64,000 nucleotides of DNA, taken from NCBI GenBank assembly GCA_008921705.1, contig VFFE01007854.1:22772-86771 (forward strand), written 5' to 3'. This document shows positions 39,501 to 49,753 of the stretch, piece after piece. Positions within the stretch are counted from its first letter, which is position 1. Each line of letters starts with the position of its first letter. The notes below the pieces were generated by a model that saw only the letters and a list, made by a program, of their open reading frames with translations, did not search any database and was not told the DNA's origin. The position numbers and the translations under genes are program-made. The stretch is from Burhinus oedicnemus (lineage: Eukaryota; Chordata; Aves; Charadriiformes; Burhinidae).

Positions 39501-42500
39501 CTTTTGAACTGAGCCTAATGAAATTCAGACACTCATTTCCCTTTTTCAGTAGAGTAGCATTAAATGCAGTATGTATGCACAAAGAAACACAATACGGTAC
39601 CGGCACAGACAAGTTAAATCTTCAAAAGGATAATACCCTTTCAACGGGATAAAATAGGAAGAACAAAATCTAAACACTTCCCACTAATTGCTGGTATTTC
39701 ATTACCAGCTATCTTCCCAGGTTAACTGACACAAAACGCACATCAGGACAAAGGGCAGCAGTGGGAGATGGGGGAGATTGATCACTCATCTCACTGCTAA
39801 TTGAAGGGCTTCAGTATAAAGCCTCACTTCAGACTCGTGCTGAAGACAGCTCCAGTCAACCCAGCTGTCACGCAGGTCAGCTGGACAAAGGACTGGGGGA
39901 AACTGTGGGACATGAGTCACACCCCTGACTTGTTATCTCTCTGTAATGGTTCTTTTAGCTCTTTGTAACTCTGCGTGTGTGGCAGTCGCTTAGCTGGGGC
40001 AGAACGGTGACATACTTTGTAACACAGAGCAACTTAAAACAGGACTCAGACACAGGATAAAACTCTCAAATTTGATTAAACATCATGGCTCCCTGAGACC
40101 TCTTATATGCATTCAAATGTGACATCACCTACATTTTCAAATTGCCATTAAAAAGAGCTGACACTAAAATGTACCAGAACAAAGTGTCTTCCATGGCACG
40201 TGACTGGGCCTTAGAGGTATGGCTGTGCAGATGTGATACAGGAATGAAGACCTGGGTAAGAATATATAGCAAACTGACTCATGGGTAAGAATATATAGCA
40301 AACTTACTCAGAAAAGTAATCCATGAATTGCTGAGGATTTTCAGAAGCCAGCAGCAATTGCCTCTGGTGGGACTCAGACATGCAATGACACTTGAAGCCA
40401 TTCTATAAAATAAAGAAATACTTTGTCTTTGTCTGAATTTGCAAGACTCACGCAGCTGAAGAGTATTAAAAATAATGTTTTATATGTGAAATTTATTGGA
40501 GGCTCCACAGAAAACACCTTAACCCAGCCATAGCCTATATGGGGTGTTTGTTCCGCCTGATCAGGCAAGCCAGAAACAAAACTCTTCCCGAGGCCAAGAG
40601 CCTTAAACTGTGAAAGGGGTTACAAGACAGGACATTCCAGCAGTCCTCTTCATTCCTTGTGGATTGGAACAGACGTGGCAGAGCCCAGATCCACCCAGGA
40701 CCCACCCAGGTGCTTGTGCGAGAGCACTGGAAATGTTTGCTGGCTCCATACCTGACCCAACACTGATGCCAAATGTGCGTAAGGAGGAGATGGTGTCCTG
40801 GGAGTGCTCAAGCTATGGACTGTGATAGTTTGGCCATCTCTGGCACAGGGTGGAAGTCATCAGAGCTCCCCAAAAAACACTCAGACATCAGACATTTGAC
40901 CACATGATTTTTTTGTCTAATATGATCCTGTTTCATTACAATATGATTAAATCTACAGCAAATTTCATTCCATGGGAGCCCCGTCCCTCCTTACAAAAAG
41001 ATCTGGTTGTATCATAGTGACGCTTTTTTGCTCCTAGTCACTGGGAAGAGAATGGGATTTGAGCTTCTTGGGTGAAAGGGAGAGGGGGGCAGAAACAGCT
41101 GAAGAACAAGACAATTAAACACCCACAGGTTGCTTTACTTCTCTAAGGCACATTAAAGAGGCTATTCATGGAGAACAGAAAACTAAAAGCACAGTAAACC
41201 CAAGTGGAGGTACTTTTGGAGCAAAACTTTGGTGGAAATCAGGAAGAAGAGGGTCCAAGTAAAGAGACAAGTGAAAAGAAGAGGAGGAAGCTTTAGAGAA
41301 AAAGCATCTCTTCATAACAGGATAAGAAGGGAAGAAACGAAACCAGAATCAGAAGGAAGGAGTCCTCAGTACAGGAAAGACATGGACCTGATGGAGCAAG
41401 TCCAGAGGGGGGCGTGAAAATGGTCAGATGGATGGAACACCTCTGCTGTGAAGACAGGCTGAAAGAGTTGGGGTTGTTCAGTTCGGAGAAGAGAAAGCTC
41501 TGGGGAGACTTTATTGAAGCCTTCCAGTACTTAAAGGGGCCTACAGGGAAAAACTTTTTGCAGGGCCTGTTGCAATAGGACAAGTAGTAACGGCTTTAAA
41601 TTAAAAGAGGGAAGACTTAGACTCGATAAAAGGAAGAACTTTTTTACACTGAGGGTGGCGAAACTCTGGCCCAGGTTGCCCAGAGAGGTGGGAGATACCC
41701 CATCCCTGGAAACATTCAAGGTCAGGTTGGACGGGGCTCTGAGCAACCTGGTCTAGTTGAAGATGTCCCTGCTTATTGCAGGGGGGTTGGACTACATGAC
41801 CTTTAAACCCAAACCATCCTCACAGTGCTCCAGATGTGCATCCCCTTGGGCATGTCCCTCTCCCCAAGGCAAATAAAGGCTACCCTCAACTCCCCTCTAA
41901 GGCGGATGGGAGCCATCTCATTCTTAACTCCATCGACCTCTCAAGGTGCGTATGAGGGAATCACCCCTCCAGGGGGTTTGGGGCTACCTTGTGCTCCCTC
42001 TCACCCTGGGTTGATCAGTCACTCTGCAGGGGATTGAACATCCCCAAAGATGGATCAAGGCCAACACACTTTCTTCAAAGTGGATGAGGACTTCTCCCAT
42101 GGGGGAACCCAAAGGGATCGCCCCACCCCCAGCAACTGAGAACCCTCCACATCCCATCAATCTGCCCACAAGGGGACTGCGGTTCATACAAGAGAGATTG
42201 GGGACCCCCAAAGGAGAATAAGGGCCCTCTCTAATGCTCCCCTAAAAAGAGTCAGGGTTGCTCGTGCTCCCAGTAAGGGAGGCCACTATGGTCCCTAGAA
42301 GGATCGTACCCCACAGTTAAGATCAGAATCCCCACAAAGAGACCGGAGACACTTACAAGGGGAATCCAGACCAGCCCTATACCCCCCACAAGGAAACTGG
42401 GGAACCCGACAAGGTTATGAGACCACATACTCCCTAAGGCAATTGCAGCCCCCCACAAGAGGACTGGGCACCTCAACAAGGGCGACCGGAGCCCCTCTGT

Positions 42501-42881
42501 ATCCCCCTCAATAGCACTGGGGACACTTACAAGGGGGACTGGAGCCCACACAAGAGGGTTGACGATCCCAGCCGCGGGGACCTGACCTCCCTCCTCGTGT
42601 ATCCCCAAGGCAACCGCTCCCCTTAAGGGAACTGGGCTTCCCTACAAGGGGGTCGGAGCCCCTCATGGCCCCTCACGGAGGATCGCCCTCCTTCCCACCC
42701 TCCCTGAGAGATCGAGGCCCGCCGCCCTCGCCGGCCGCAGGCCCGGCCACTGCCGGGGCGTGCTCACCTCATCGCGGCACTGCTTCTGGCACATCTGACA
42801 GTACCAGCGCAGCTTCTGCAGCCCCTTGGACTTGATGCGGTTGGCGATGGCCTTGGGGCTGAGGAAATCCGATTTCCCCAT
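27485..42881 (-). CDS. KIN: KIN17 DNA/RNA-binding protein, 13 coding exons, complete
   Basis: Nuclear zinc-finger protein of DNA replication, damage response and RNA processing. Minus-strand exons in coding order: 42768-42881, 40308-40402, 39355-39398, 39110-39232, 38008-38189, 36554-36602, 36188-36245, 32541-32664, 32008-32058, 31246-31314, 30078-30177, 29024-29124, 27485-27547. All are GT-AG and all phases join, giving 390 residues (human 393). Parts: a C2H2-type zinc finger (C28, C31, H44, H50), the conserved winged-helix-like K domain (about 50-160), a coiled charged segment, a Lys-rich nuclear-localisation stretch in the exon at 32.5 kb, and tandem SH3/KOW-like domains at the C terminus ending DISKLA. 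It shares a promoter with ATP5F1C and converges on ITIH2. Confidence 0.96.
29024..29124 (-). CDS. KIN: KIN exon 12, KOW-like domain
   Basis: Reads [20 protein letters not shown] and [13 protein letters not shown], then donor gtaagc. Reading through the donor would give an unconserved tail, so the splice is preferred. Confidence 0.96.
30078..30177 (-). CDS. KIN: KIN exon 11, SH3-like domain
   Basis: Reads [20 protein letters not shown] and [14 protein letters not shown], identical to human over most of its length. Donor gtacag. Confidence 0.97.
31246..31314 (-). CDS. KIN: KIN exon 10, first C-terminal SH3-like domain
   Basis: 23-codon exon reading [20 protein letters not shown] plus VVK. Acceptor ttccag, donor gtaaag. 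Confidence 0.96.
32008..32058 (-). CDS. KIN: KIN exon 9
   Basis: 17-codon exon reading [17 protein letters not shown] (human IEEEKKRTARTDYWLQP). Acceptor tatag, donor gtaagt. Confidence 0.94.
32541..32664 (-). CDS. KIN: KIN exon 8, nuclear-localisation segment
   Basis: Reads [19 protein letters not shown], then [15 protein letters not shown]. The VKRKE and KEKKKK clusters match the basic signal of the family. Donor gtaata. Confidence 0.95.
32665..36187 (-). other. KIN: KIN intron 7, largest internal intron stretch without features
   Basis: About 3.5 kb of AT-rich intron between exons 7 and 8. I see no exon, CR1 or RNA gene in it. Confidence 0.5.
36188..36245 (-). CDS. KIN: KIN exon 7
   Basis: 58-base exon reading [18 protein letters not shown] (human TFNLSKGACSSSG). 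Acceptor tttag, donor gtgaga. Confidence 0.92.
36554..36602 (-). CDS. KIN: KIN exon 6
   Basis: 49-base exon reading [16 protein letters not shown] (human PTFTELSRENDEEK). Acceptor ggcag, donor gtaacc. Confidence 0.92.
38008..38189 (-). CDS. KIN: KIN exon 5, end of K domain and charged helix
   Basis: Acceptor ttttag. Reads [20 protein letters not shown] and [20 protein letters not shown], ending GLEGKEL at donor gtgagg. Confidence 0.96.
39110..39232 (-). CDS. KIN: KIN exon 4, K domain
   Basis: Reads [20 protein letters not shown] and [20 protein letters not shown], the most conserved block of the Kin17 family. Confidence 0.97.
39355..39398 (-). CDS. KIN: KIN exon 3, 44 bases
   Basis: Small exon encoding [15 protein letters not shown]. 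Acceptor cctgag, donor gtaaat; its 44 bases are required to keep phase between exons 2 and 4. Confidence 0.94.
40253..40310 (-). repeat. 29-base tandem duplication over KIN exon 2 donor
   Basis: Units 40253-40281 and 40282-40310 match at 28 of 29 bases. The second unit contains the last three exon 2 bases and the functional donor (GTAAGT on the minus strand). The first unit carries GTCAGT at the same place. Confidence 0.9.
40308..40402 (-). CDS. KIN: KIN exon 2, zinc-finger histidines
   Basis: Reads [20 protein letters not shown] and [13 protein letters not shown]44 and H50 complete the finger. Donor gtaagt lies inside one copy of a 29-base tandem duplication (40253-40310). Confidence 0.96.
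41377..41825 (+). mobile_element. CR1 fragment in KIN intron 1
   Basis: Reads agacatggacctgatggagc to ggttggactacatgaccttt in CR1 order. Antisense to KIN. Frame interrupted. Confidence 0.85.
41980..42660 (-). repeat. Degenerate minisatellite in KIN intron 1
   Basis: A motif close to ACAAGGGGACTGG recurs on the plus strand at 42168, 42334, 42388, 42455, 42476, 42529 and 42644, usually preceded by CCCC. The phrase ACACTTACAAGGGG appears twice (42350 and 42524). Copies are diverged and irregularly spaced, and the array abuts the CpG island. Confidence 0.6.
42768..42881 (-). CDS. KIN: KIN exon 1, start codon and zinc-finger cysteines
   Basis: ATG at 42879-42881; reads [20 protein letters not shown] and [15 protein letters not shown], then donor gtgagc. 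Nearly identical to human through 38 codons. C28 and C31 are the first zinc ligands. Confidence 0.97.
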
Positions 42882-42929
42882 GGCGGCGGCGCTGACCCTC
42901 CACCACCCCAGTCCTGCTCCCTGACCCCG

Positions 42930-42957
42930 CCGGAAGCGACCGCCCGCGCCCCGGAAG
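42930..42957 (+). promoter_or_regulatory. Pair of GABP/ETS motifs
   Basis: Two CCGGAAG cores in the same orientation, 21 bases apart (two helical turns). This spacing suits a tandem GABP arrangement. Confidence 0.6.
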
Positions 42958-42987
42958 CACTTCCCGCCCCTTTCCCGGGCCCGGCTG

Positions 42988-42999
42988 CGCGCATGCGCG
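42988..42999. promoter_or_regulatory. NRF-1-type binding site
   Basis: CGCGCATGCGCG contains GCGCATGCGC, the palindromic core of the NRF-1 consensus. It lies 47 bases before the ATP5F1C start codon. Confidence 0.7.
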
Positions 43000-43045
43000 G
43001 TGCCGGCGCGCTGACCTTCAGCGGGGCTGTGGTGGAGGCGCCGCC

Positions 43046-43089
43046 ATGTTCGCCCGAGGGGCCACCGTCGCGCTTTACCAGCCGCAATG
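43046..43089 (+). CDS. ATP5F1C: ATP5F1C exon 1, start of presequence
   Basis: ATG in context CCGCCATGT. Reads [14 protein letters not shown], Arg-containing and lacking acidic residues as expected for import. Donor gtaata. Confidence 0.93.
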
Positions 43090-46000
43090 GTAATAGGCGG
43101 GAGTGCGGGCCAGGAATGGTCCTGTGGGGATGGGGAGGGTGCGTCCCGGTGGTGGGGGTAAGCGGCGGGGCGGCCCCGCGGGGTGGCTCGGGCCGGCCCC
43201 GGGGGGGCTGAGGGGGCGACGGTCACCTCAGCAGTGCGGCGTCCCCGGGGGTGACCGGGCCGTCGCCTGGGCCAGCCCCTGACGTGCTGTGGGCTCCGGT
43301 GTGGCTGGAGGAGCGGTGACCGCGAGGCTGAGGGGAAGCGGCTTCTCGGGGGCATGGCGGTGATCTGCCGGGGACGGAGGCTCCGTCCTGTCAGCTGCGG
43401 CTCTGGGGGTGGGGGCGAGGGGGAGACGGGAGCTCGTAGGGAAAGGGCGCTCAGCCGGAGGAGGGTGAATAGGCGAGGCAAGAGGAGTAAAAACGACAGC
43501 TTCGTAGATGACAGGCCGTGCAAGGAGAGTCTTCTTGCGTCAGGAAATGGTGTTGCCTCCTCTGCTTCGTTTTAATCGTTTTTTAAAAACAGTTACGGTT
43601 TTTGAAAGCTGTACCCAGGCAGTGGATAATGTATTAAATGATATCTAACAGGAGATAAAGAAAAGGGAGGGAAGTCTGGATACAAGGTGTGGTTTAGAGT
43701 GGCTTGTCCCTACTACAGAAACAGCAGTTCTTAAATTTCCATCGTTCTGAAAGGGACCTGCCCTGGACAGATGTTGATTTGCTGGAGAACTAGTGAACTG
43801 CCCTAATTTCTCCTGCATTCATTTTCAGGGGCCAAGTCAGGAATATGGCAACTCTAAAAGACAGTAAGTACTGGTTTCATTTGCTGTTGAGAGAGGGAAA
43901 GTGTTGCAGGAAAACCATATGTTAATATATAATTTTGGTTAGCCTCTGTTGGATTAATTGATTGTGATACGCCATAACATCGACATTGAGCCTCCAGCAC
44001 TTCTTATATTAAACAAGTGTCCTTCAGAAAAGGCATTGCTTAAAATGGTTTTAGCACTAATTTAGATGTCATTTCAGCAAACCAATATAGTTTTACTCAA
44101 ACGTATTTTAAAAATAACTGTATCATATGTGCTAAACCAGATTTTTGCTCACCTTTAAGAATTAAATTATTTTCCGTTATGATTATTTCCTTGTGCTTTT
44201 ATCCAGCATTTGGGGAAAAAAAAGTTGACTGAATGGTTCCACTTTGATAATGCTCATTTAAGCCATTCCTCGTAGGTTCTTATATAGGAATATTGACTTG
44301 GAATTGCACTTGTCTGTAGGACATCTATTTTGTTTTCTTTTTGCATCAGTATTTTTATGAATCTCATTTTGCTGAAATCTAAACAGAGGAGGAAGTTTAT
44401 TCTGTGTCTTCATACTATGGGGTCTTTTTTTTGTTTGTTTATTTCCTCTCCTTGTCATCTGGGAAAAGATGACAGTATACCTCAAATGATATATTTGTGA
44501 AACAGGTAGAAGTGGAAGGAAGGAGAATAGTAAATAGATTTTATGTTGGACTAAATATTAAATAAATGTTATGTCTGGAGGAAAAAACATACCTATTGTA
44601 AAGATGCATTTGGGTTAGCCAGGTTACTACTCTTACTACTTTCTCGCTGTAAATACTGAAGTCTTTTATGAGGTTTATTTGTGCATTTATTTATTGTTCT
44701 TTGAGGAACTTGGGAAGATATTTTTGGATGGTTGTTACTAGTGTTTTATTGCTTGGTCTTGATGTCATTATGCTCAGTACAGCCCATGACCTTCAACTGT
44801 TAACCTTGTAGTTACCAGGCGCTTGAAGTCCATCAAGAACATTCAGAAAATTACAAAGTCCATGAAGATGGTTTCTGCAGCAAAATACGCAAGAGCTGAG
44901 AGGGAGCTGAAGCCTGCTAGAGTCTATGGAACAGGAGCGCTGGGTGAGAGAAGACTCTTGCACTGTGTGATGTGGGAACAGAAGAGGAAGGCTTTCATGG
45001 TGGTGATAAAATGCCTAGACTTTTTTAACCTTTCGGTAGTTTTTTCCAAAAGAATTTGCATCTCTAGGCCACCTTGAGTATTCCTTACAAGTAGTTTATG
45101 GAAAGTGATTTTTAAGAGTTCTAATGTGAAATTTATTATGATTTCTGATTACTTTTTTAACTTTGTGTGGTTGCGTGGTTATTTTTATTGGTCATAAAAG
45201 CACTGCAGCTGAGAATTTCTGGCCTGCTTCTATCTGATAATGGAGTTATGTCGTATCTCTGTAGCATCTACAGCTACTGCCGAACCTCCTTGTGAACTCT
45301 TGGGCTGCGTGTGCTCCTGAGGTACTGGACTTGCACAGTGAACTTAACTAAGTAATGACACATTGTGTGATGTCCGATTCAGAGATGTGGCTGGCTTTGA
45401 ATTGTTTCTTTGTCACCTCTGGTCAGATCACATGCAAACTTGAACGACTGTGAGGGAGATAAAATTCATCTGGACTTTTTGATTTGGAGATTTGGAGCCC
45501 CCTTAGAAATTATTTTAGTTAGAATAAGTCAAAGGTATTTTGATATGACCTATTTGCTTCCTGGCACCCTTGAATAACTTACCCATCTTTTCTTTAGCTC
45601 TCTATGAGAAAGCAGAAATAAAGGCACCTGAGGACAAGAAGAAGCACCTCCTTATTGGTGTGTCCTCTGATCGAGGTCTGTGCGGTGCTATCCATACGTC
45701 TATTGCTAAAACCTTGAAGAATGAGATTACCAACCTCTCAAATGCAGGGAAAGAAGTTATGGTGGTTGGAGTAGGTGACAAGATCAGAGGCCTACTTCAG
45801 AGGTAAAAAGGATGCGTCTCAAAACTCAAACCCCCAAAGGGTTTGATTTGGTGGGTTTTTTTGTTTTCCGTGGTAGAAATTTCAAGACTACTCGGGAAGC
45901 TGTGTGGCATTCGCAGGAAATTATATTTAATGGAGCTGTGCTAAATTCAAGTTCCTTTAAAAAAAATCTGCAGATATGCCAAAAGGGGTTTTGGTCATCT

Positions 46001-49000
46001 GGACATTTGTGAAACTGCTGCACAGCGCTATTAAGTTTTTGAAATAAAAGTCTGAAAGCTAGTAACACTGGCGCTGTTACGAGTGTGTGTTCATCATGAA
46101 ATTACCATAATTTAACTGAAAAAAAGCAAAATTTCTTTCAGACCCTAATGCAATAAAATGCTTAGTTCTGAACACTAGTAAGTAAGTCTTGCTTCCACAC
46201 AGTTGTACATTAGAGCATCCACTTGTTTTAACACAGATTTGATGTTACTGCAGGACACATGGCAATTACTTACTGCTGACATTCAAAGAAGTGGGACGGA
46301 AACCTCCGAGCTTCGGAGATGCTTCAGTCATTGCCTCAGAGTTGTTAAACTCTGGGTATGAATTTGATGAAGGCTCTGTCATCTACAATCGGTTCAGGTA
46401 AGATTAAACTGAAACTGCACTGGAAAAATACTGGGTAGAAGGCTTCAAACAGCACATTGGCTTGATGAAGTAATATGAAAACTGACTGTGAATTGTCATG
46501 TTTACTTTATTTCTTGAGGAGTGAATGCATTTTGTTGTGTGTGAAGAACTGTTGTTGTGGTTTGTTTTGGGTTTTTTTTTTTTTTAACAGCTCTGGTTGG
46601 AATTCTCGTTTTACTTGTATAGTGGGTGCTTTTATATTTACAGTCAGCATGTCATTATGTCCACATGGTGTCTGAAATCTCTTCATCAGAATTATCACAA
46701 AACTTAGTGGGATTGGAAAGCCAGAAGTTGACTATTCTGGTTTGATTTTAAGCACTCAATTTAGGGTTAGTTGAACTGAAGAGCCTATTATGCTATTTTT
46801 ATACAGGTCTGTCATCTCCTACAAAACCGATGAAAAACCAATCTTCTCCCTTGAAACAGTTGCTGGTTCTGGTAAGTAGTGAACTAGAAACCACCAGTTA
46901 TGCAAAGTGATAAATCACAGAAAAAGTACTCTGAACGTGGGAATATGGTATTAAAACATCTTATTATGCTGTTATGTGCCATAAGTTTACCACATTGTTT
47001 TATCTTGTCAGTCCAAGGCTGACCTATCAAGGTGCTGTGGGGCCGGGAGGTTAAAAAGAAAGGTGATACTGATTCTGGTTTGACATTCTCTCTCAAGCAA
47101 GAATTGCGCATATGCAAAACTCTTGTCAGTTTGATTGTTTTCAGCACTGAATGGCCTGGGCATTGAGTGACTTTGCACCACTTGGGAAAAATACCATAGA
47201 ATGTTTCTGCAGCATTGTATAGGAAGATTAAACATAATGCACCAATAATGTATTTGGCCTTGGTCAGAATCTGACTTTCCTAGTGTTAAATTGAATGAAA
47301 AGACATAAAATACTTAATCTCTGTTACTTAAAATTTTGTTATGAAAGTACACACAGTACATAAAGAAAATCCCTCCACACTGCCTTAAGTAGAGAAACAG
47401 ACTAACCTAGTAGTCTTTTACATGGCGTTATATTGTTTTGCTAGAAGTAGTATATCTTGGATTTTTCTAAGTCTGCTCTTCTGGATTTTACAGAAAGCCT
47501 AAGTATCTATGATGATATTGATGCTGATGTGCTGAGAAACTACCAGGAATTTACACTAGCAAATATTCTGTACTACTCTCTGAAAGAATCGACCACCAGC
47601 GAGCAGAGTGCTAGGATGACCGCTATGGACAACGCTAGCAAGAATGCTTGTAAGTCTGCTCTGGGTTTCCCAGGACACCAGTAGTTTAGCATGGAAGTAC
47701 TGACCTCCCTTTGTGTAATTCTCAAAATTACAAGAAAAAAGCTGGTTTCTCTCTTGATTCCATTTTGAGTCTGTGTTTTTTGAGCCAGTTCAACTGGGAT
47801 TCTTTTCTGAACATGTGAGCCTTATTTAGTCCCTGGGATTGCTGTCAAGTACGTGAGAAACAAGACTAGGTAACTGGAAGTGAAATAACAGATTCTTTAA
47901 TAAGAATATGAAATACTAAACTAATCTTGTAGTGGCCAAATATTCTTTACACTGTTCTCATGTGGCTGGTCTGAGGATTTCCAAAATCTTTATAAACCTA
48001 TACCTACTTGTGAGCCAAATGTAGTTAGTACTGCGCCAATTTAAAGGTGGAGAAACTGAAACAATGATTAAATACTTTACCACCTGTCGTGCAACAAGTT
48101 GAGAATACGCAAGTATTCCTTGGAAGGTATCCAAACAGTGCAGCACAGAGTACGCTGATGGTATTAGTGGGAGACATCTAATAGCATTTAACGCGGCATA
48201 GTGATAAGACTTCAGTCCTAAGAAGGTAGTGTTGCATGAAGAGTACTGGTGACTGAGTGAAGCCGATGTGATGTGCAGTTGGACTCCCTGGAACGGTAGG
48301 TGTAGTGCTCTGCTGACAGCCTTATTGTGAAAGAAAGAGGTGATACCGCCTGTGTTTTTTAAAAAAAAAAAAAAAAAGAAGAAAAAAAATCTGGCTCCCT
48401 TTGCCAGAACAACAGTAACTTGAAGGAAATACCAATGTAGTTAATTGACAGTGAAATCTAATTTAAAAGCAAATAATGCATGCTTGTATTATGTTAAAAT
48501 AAATGATGTCATACCATGGTATTTACTAGTCTGTCAGCTGTTGTTCAGATGTTTAACACTGATGCCTCAAGCCAAATTGTCAAGTTTCTAGATTGTCTGC
48601 TAGTAGTGTTATCTGTAGGGGAAAAGAATGAAAAGCGCAGTAAGCCTCTTGATCGTTTGCATGGATTTACAAGCCTGTTTGATACTCTGTTTGTACAGCT
48701 CTTTATCTGTATTTGAATGGTTACCATATGTTTAAATTCCAACCTTGATTTTTTCTAGCTGAGATGATTGACAAACTGACCTTGACATTCAACCGTACCC
48801 GTCAAGCCGTCATTACCAAGGAGCTTATTGAGATCATCTCTGGTGCTGCTGCTCTGTGAGTACCTGTATAAATGTGAAATAGGAGTTGTTGCAAAGTCAT
48901 GTAATGCTTGTACGTCCTGCTTCAGTCAGGTTCACGGGGAGGGTTAGGGTGTGTAGGTCCTAAAACCGAAGGGAAGGCAGTCCATGGCATGACTCCCAGG

Positions 49001-49722
49001 TTTTTCAGCTTGTGCAGTTCTACTAACAAGTGTGAAGTTTGGCAGGATTTTTTTGGCCAGATAAAGTTAAACAGCTGGTAAAATAGCTCTTCATCCACAA
49101 CACACATCTGTGCCTGAACAGGCAGTGGGGTTTTGGGGGTTGGTTGGGGGTTTTTTTGGCTTTGAGTGGATTTCCCTCCTCCTCCCTTCTACCTGGGCTT
49201 CTCCTACTCTGCTGAAACAGCCTGGTAGAGTTGGGTGGGGAAGAGCAACTCGGGTGAATGAAATGTGTTTGGATAATGCCTGTGGTGGTGTTCAGAAGCT
49301 GAGAGCTTGGGGGTGGGGTTGGAAGGAGGAGGGAATTTCCAGGGTCTGCTGGTACTGAATGTGTATTTTACTCTAAGTTCAATATTTTGCTTCTTTCCCT
49401 GAGAAAAAAGTTTTGTGAAGGTGTGTACTGCAGGTTACAAATGTGTGGGCTTAGACCACAACTTGTAACTGCATGTAGCTAATGTGTATTACACCTAACA
49501 GCTAAAAACTTGTGCTATACTCGGATGCAAATACATGTGTTAATACCCTGTGTGTTTACAAAATGCCTGGAATACATACCATACTGCAGTTACGTGCTGT
49601 ATTGTGCTCCTCACAATACATCTGCAGTTATAAATATGTGCATAGTTTTGCCCGAATTTGCATGAGTTGCTTCCTAACCTGCTTGTTCTGTTTTTTCTCG
49701 TAATACCATAACCAGGGATTAA
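43046..49722 (+). CDS. ATP5F1C: ATP synthase F1 subunit gamma, mitochondrial, complete
   Basis: Central rotor shaft of mitochondrial F1-ATPase, turning inside the alpha3-beta3 ring. Coding exons: 43046-43089, 43829-43863, 44812-44943, 45598-45802, 46254-46397, 46807-46871, 47494-47649, 48759-48855 and alternative 49716-49722. All are GT-AG and in phase, giving 294 residues (human precursor 298). The start [15 protein letters not shown] looks like a basic mitochondrial presequence, with the mature protein beginning near [20 protein letters not shown]. The N- and C-terminal helices that form the coiled-coil shaft ([16 protein letters not shown] and [20 protein letters not shown]) are intact. 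Splicing of the penultimate exon decides the last residue. Confidence 0.97.
43829..43863 (+). CDS. ATP5F1C: ATP5F1C exon 2
   Basis: 35-base exon reading [11 protein letters not shown] (human [10 protein letters not shown]). Acceptor tttcag, donor gtaagt. Confidence 0.95.
44812..44943 (+). CDS. ATP5F1C: ATP5F1C exon 3, N-terminal shaft helix
   Basis: Acceptor ttgtag, donor gtgaga. Reads [20 protein letters not shown] and [19 protein letters not shown]. Confidence 0.97.
45598..45802 (+). CDS. ATP5F1C: ATP5F1C exon 4
   Basis: Acceptor tttag, donor gtaaaa. Reads [19 protein letters not shown], the central Rossmann-like domain, and [12 protein letters not shown]. Confidence 0.97.
46254..46397 (+). 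CDS. ATP5F1C: ATP5F1C exon 5
   Basis: Acceptor ctgcag, donor gtaaga. Reads [20 protein letters not shown] and [18 protein letters not shown]. Confidence 0.97.
46807..46871 (+). CDS. ATP5F1C: ATP5F1C exon 6
   Basis: 65-base exon reading [20 protein letters not shown]. Acceptor atacag, donor gtaagt. Confidence 0.96.
47494..47649 (+). CDS. ATP5F1C: ATP5F1C exon 7
   Basis: Acceptor ttacag, donor gtaagt. Reads [20 protein letters not shown] and [19 protein letters not shown]. Confidence 0.97.
48759..48855 (+). CDS. ATP5F1C: ATP5F1C exon 8, C-terminal shaft helix
   Basis: Acceptor ttctag. Reads [20 protein letters not shown] and [11 protein letters not shown], ending with the first two bases of a Leu codon at donor gtgagt. 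Confidence 0.97.
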
Positions 49723-49753
49723 TCGGAAAAAGCGGTTCAGCCAAATCCAAGAG
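49716..49753 (+). CDS. ATP5F1C: ATP5F1C alternative 38-base exon with Asp-stop
   Basis: Acceptor accag, donor gtaaag. Completes the Leu codon and adds GAT TAA (stop 49720-49722), giving the ending AALD. If skipped, exon 8 joins 50231, where G TGA gives AAL and stop. In mammals a similar short exon is included in liver-type and skipped in heart/muscle-type mRNA. Confidence 0.85.

Larger units (their letters stand above)
42882..43045. promoter_or_regulatory. Divergent KIN / ATP5F1C promoter
   Basis: Only 164 bases separate the two start codons, so both transcripts start inside one GC-rich, TATA-less CpG region extending roughly 42690-43430. Visible motifs: two GABP/ETS cores CCGGAAG (42930-42936 and 42951-42957), a GC box CCCGCCCC (42964-42971) and an NRF-1-type palindrome CGCGCATGCGCG (42988-42999). 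NRF-1 and GABP (NRF-2) drive many nuclear genes for respiratory-chain subunits, which fits ATP5F1C. KIN would be co-transcribed from the opposite strand. Confidence 0.85.

Noticed and set aside
42663..43523. 286-codon minus-strand open frame across the KIN/ATP5F1C promoter
   Set aside because: It contains KIN exon 1 in frame, but the rest runs through the promoter and opposite ATP5F1C exon 1. It is open only because CpG-rich DNA lacks stop codons.
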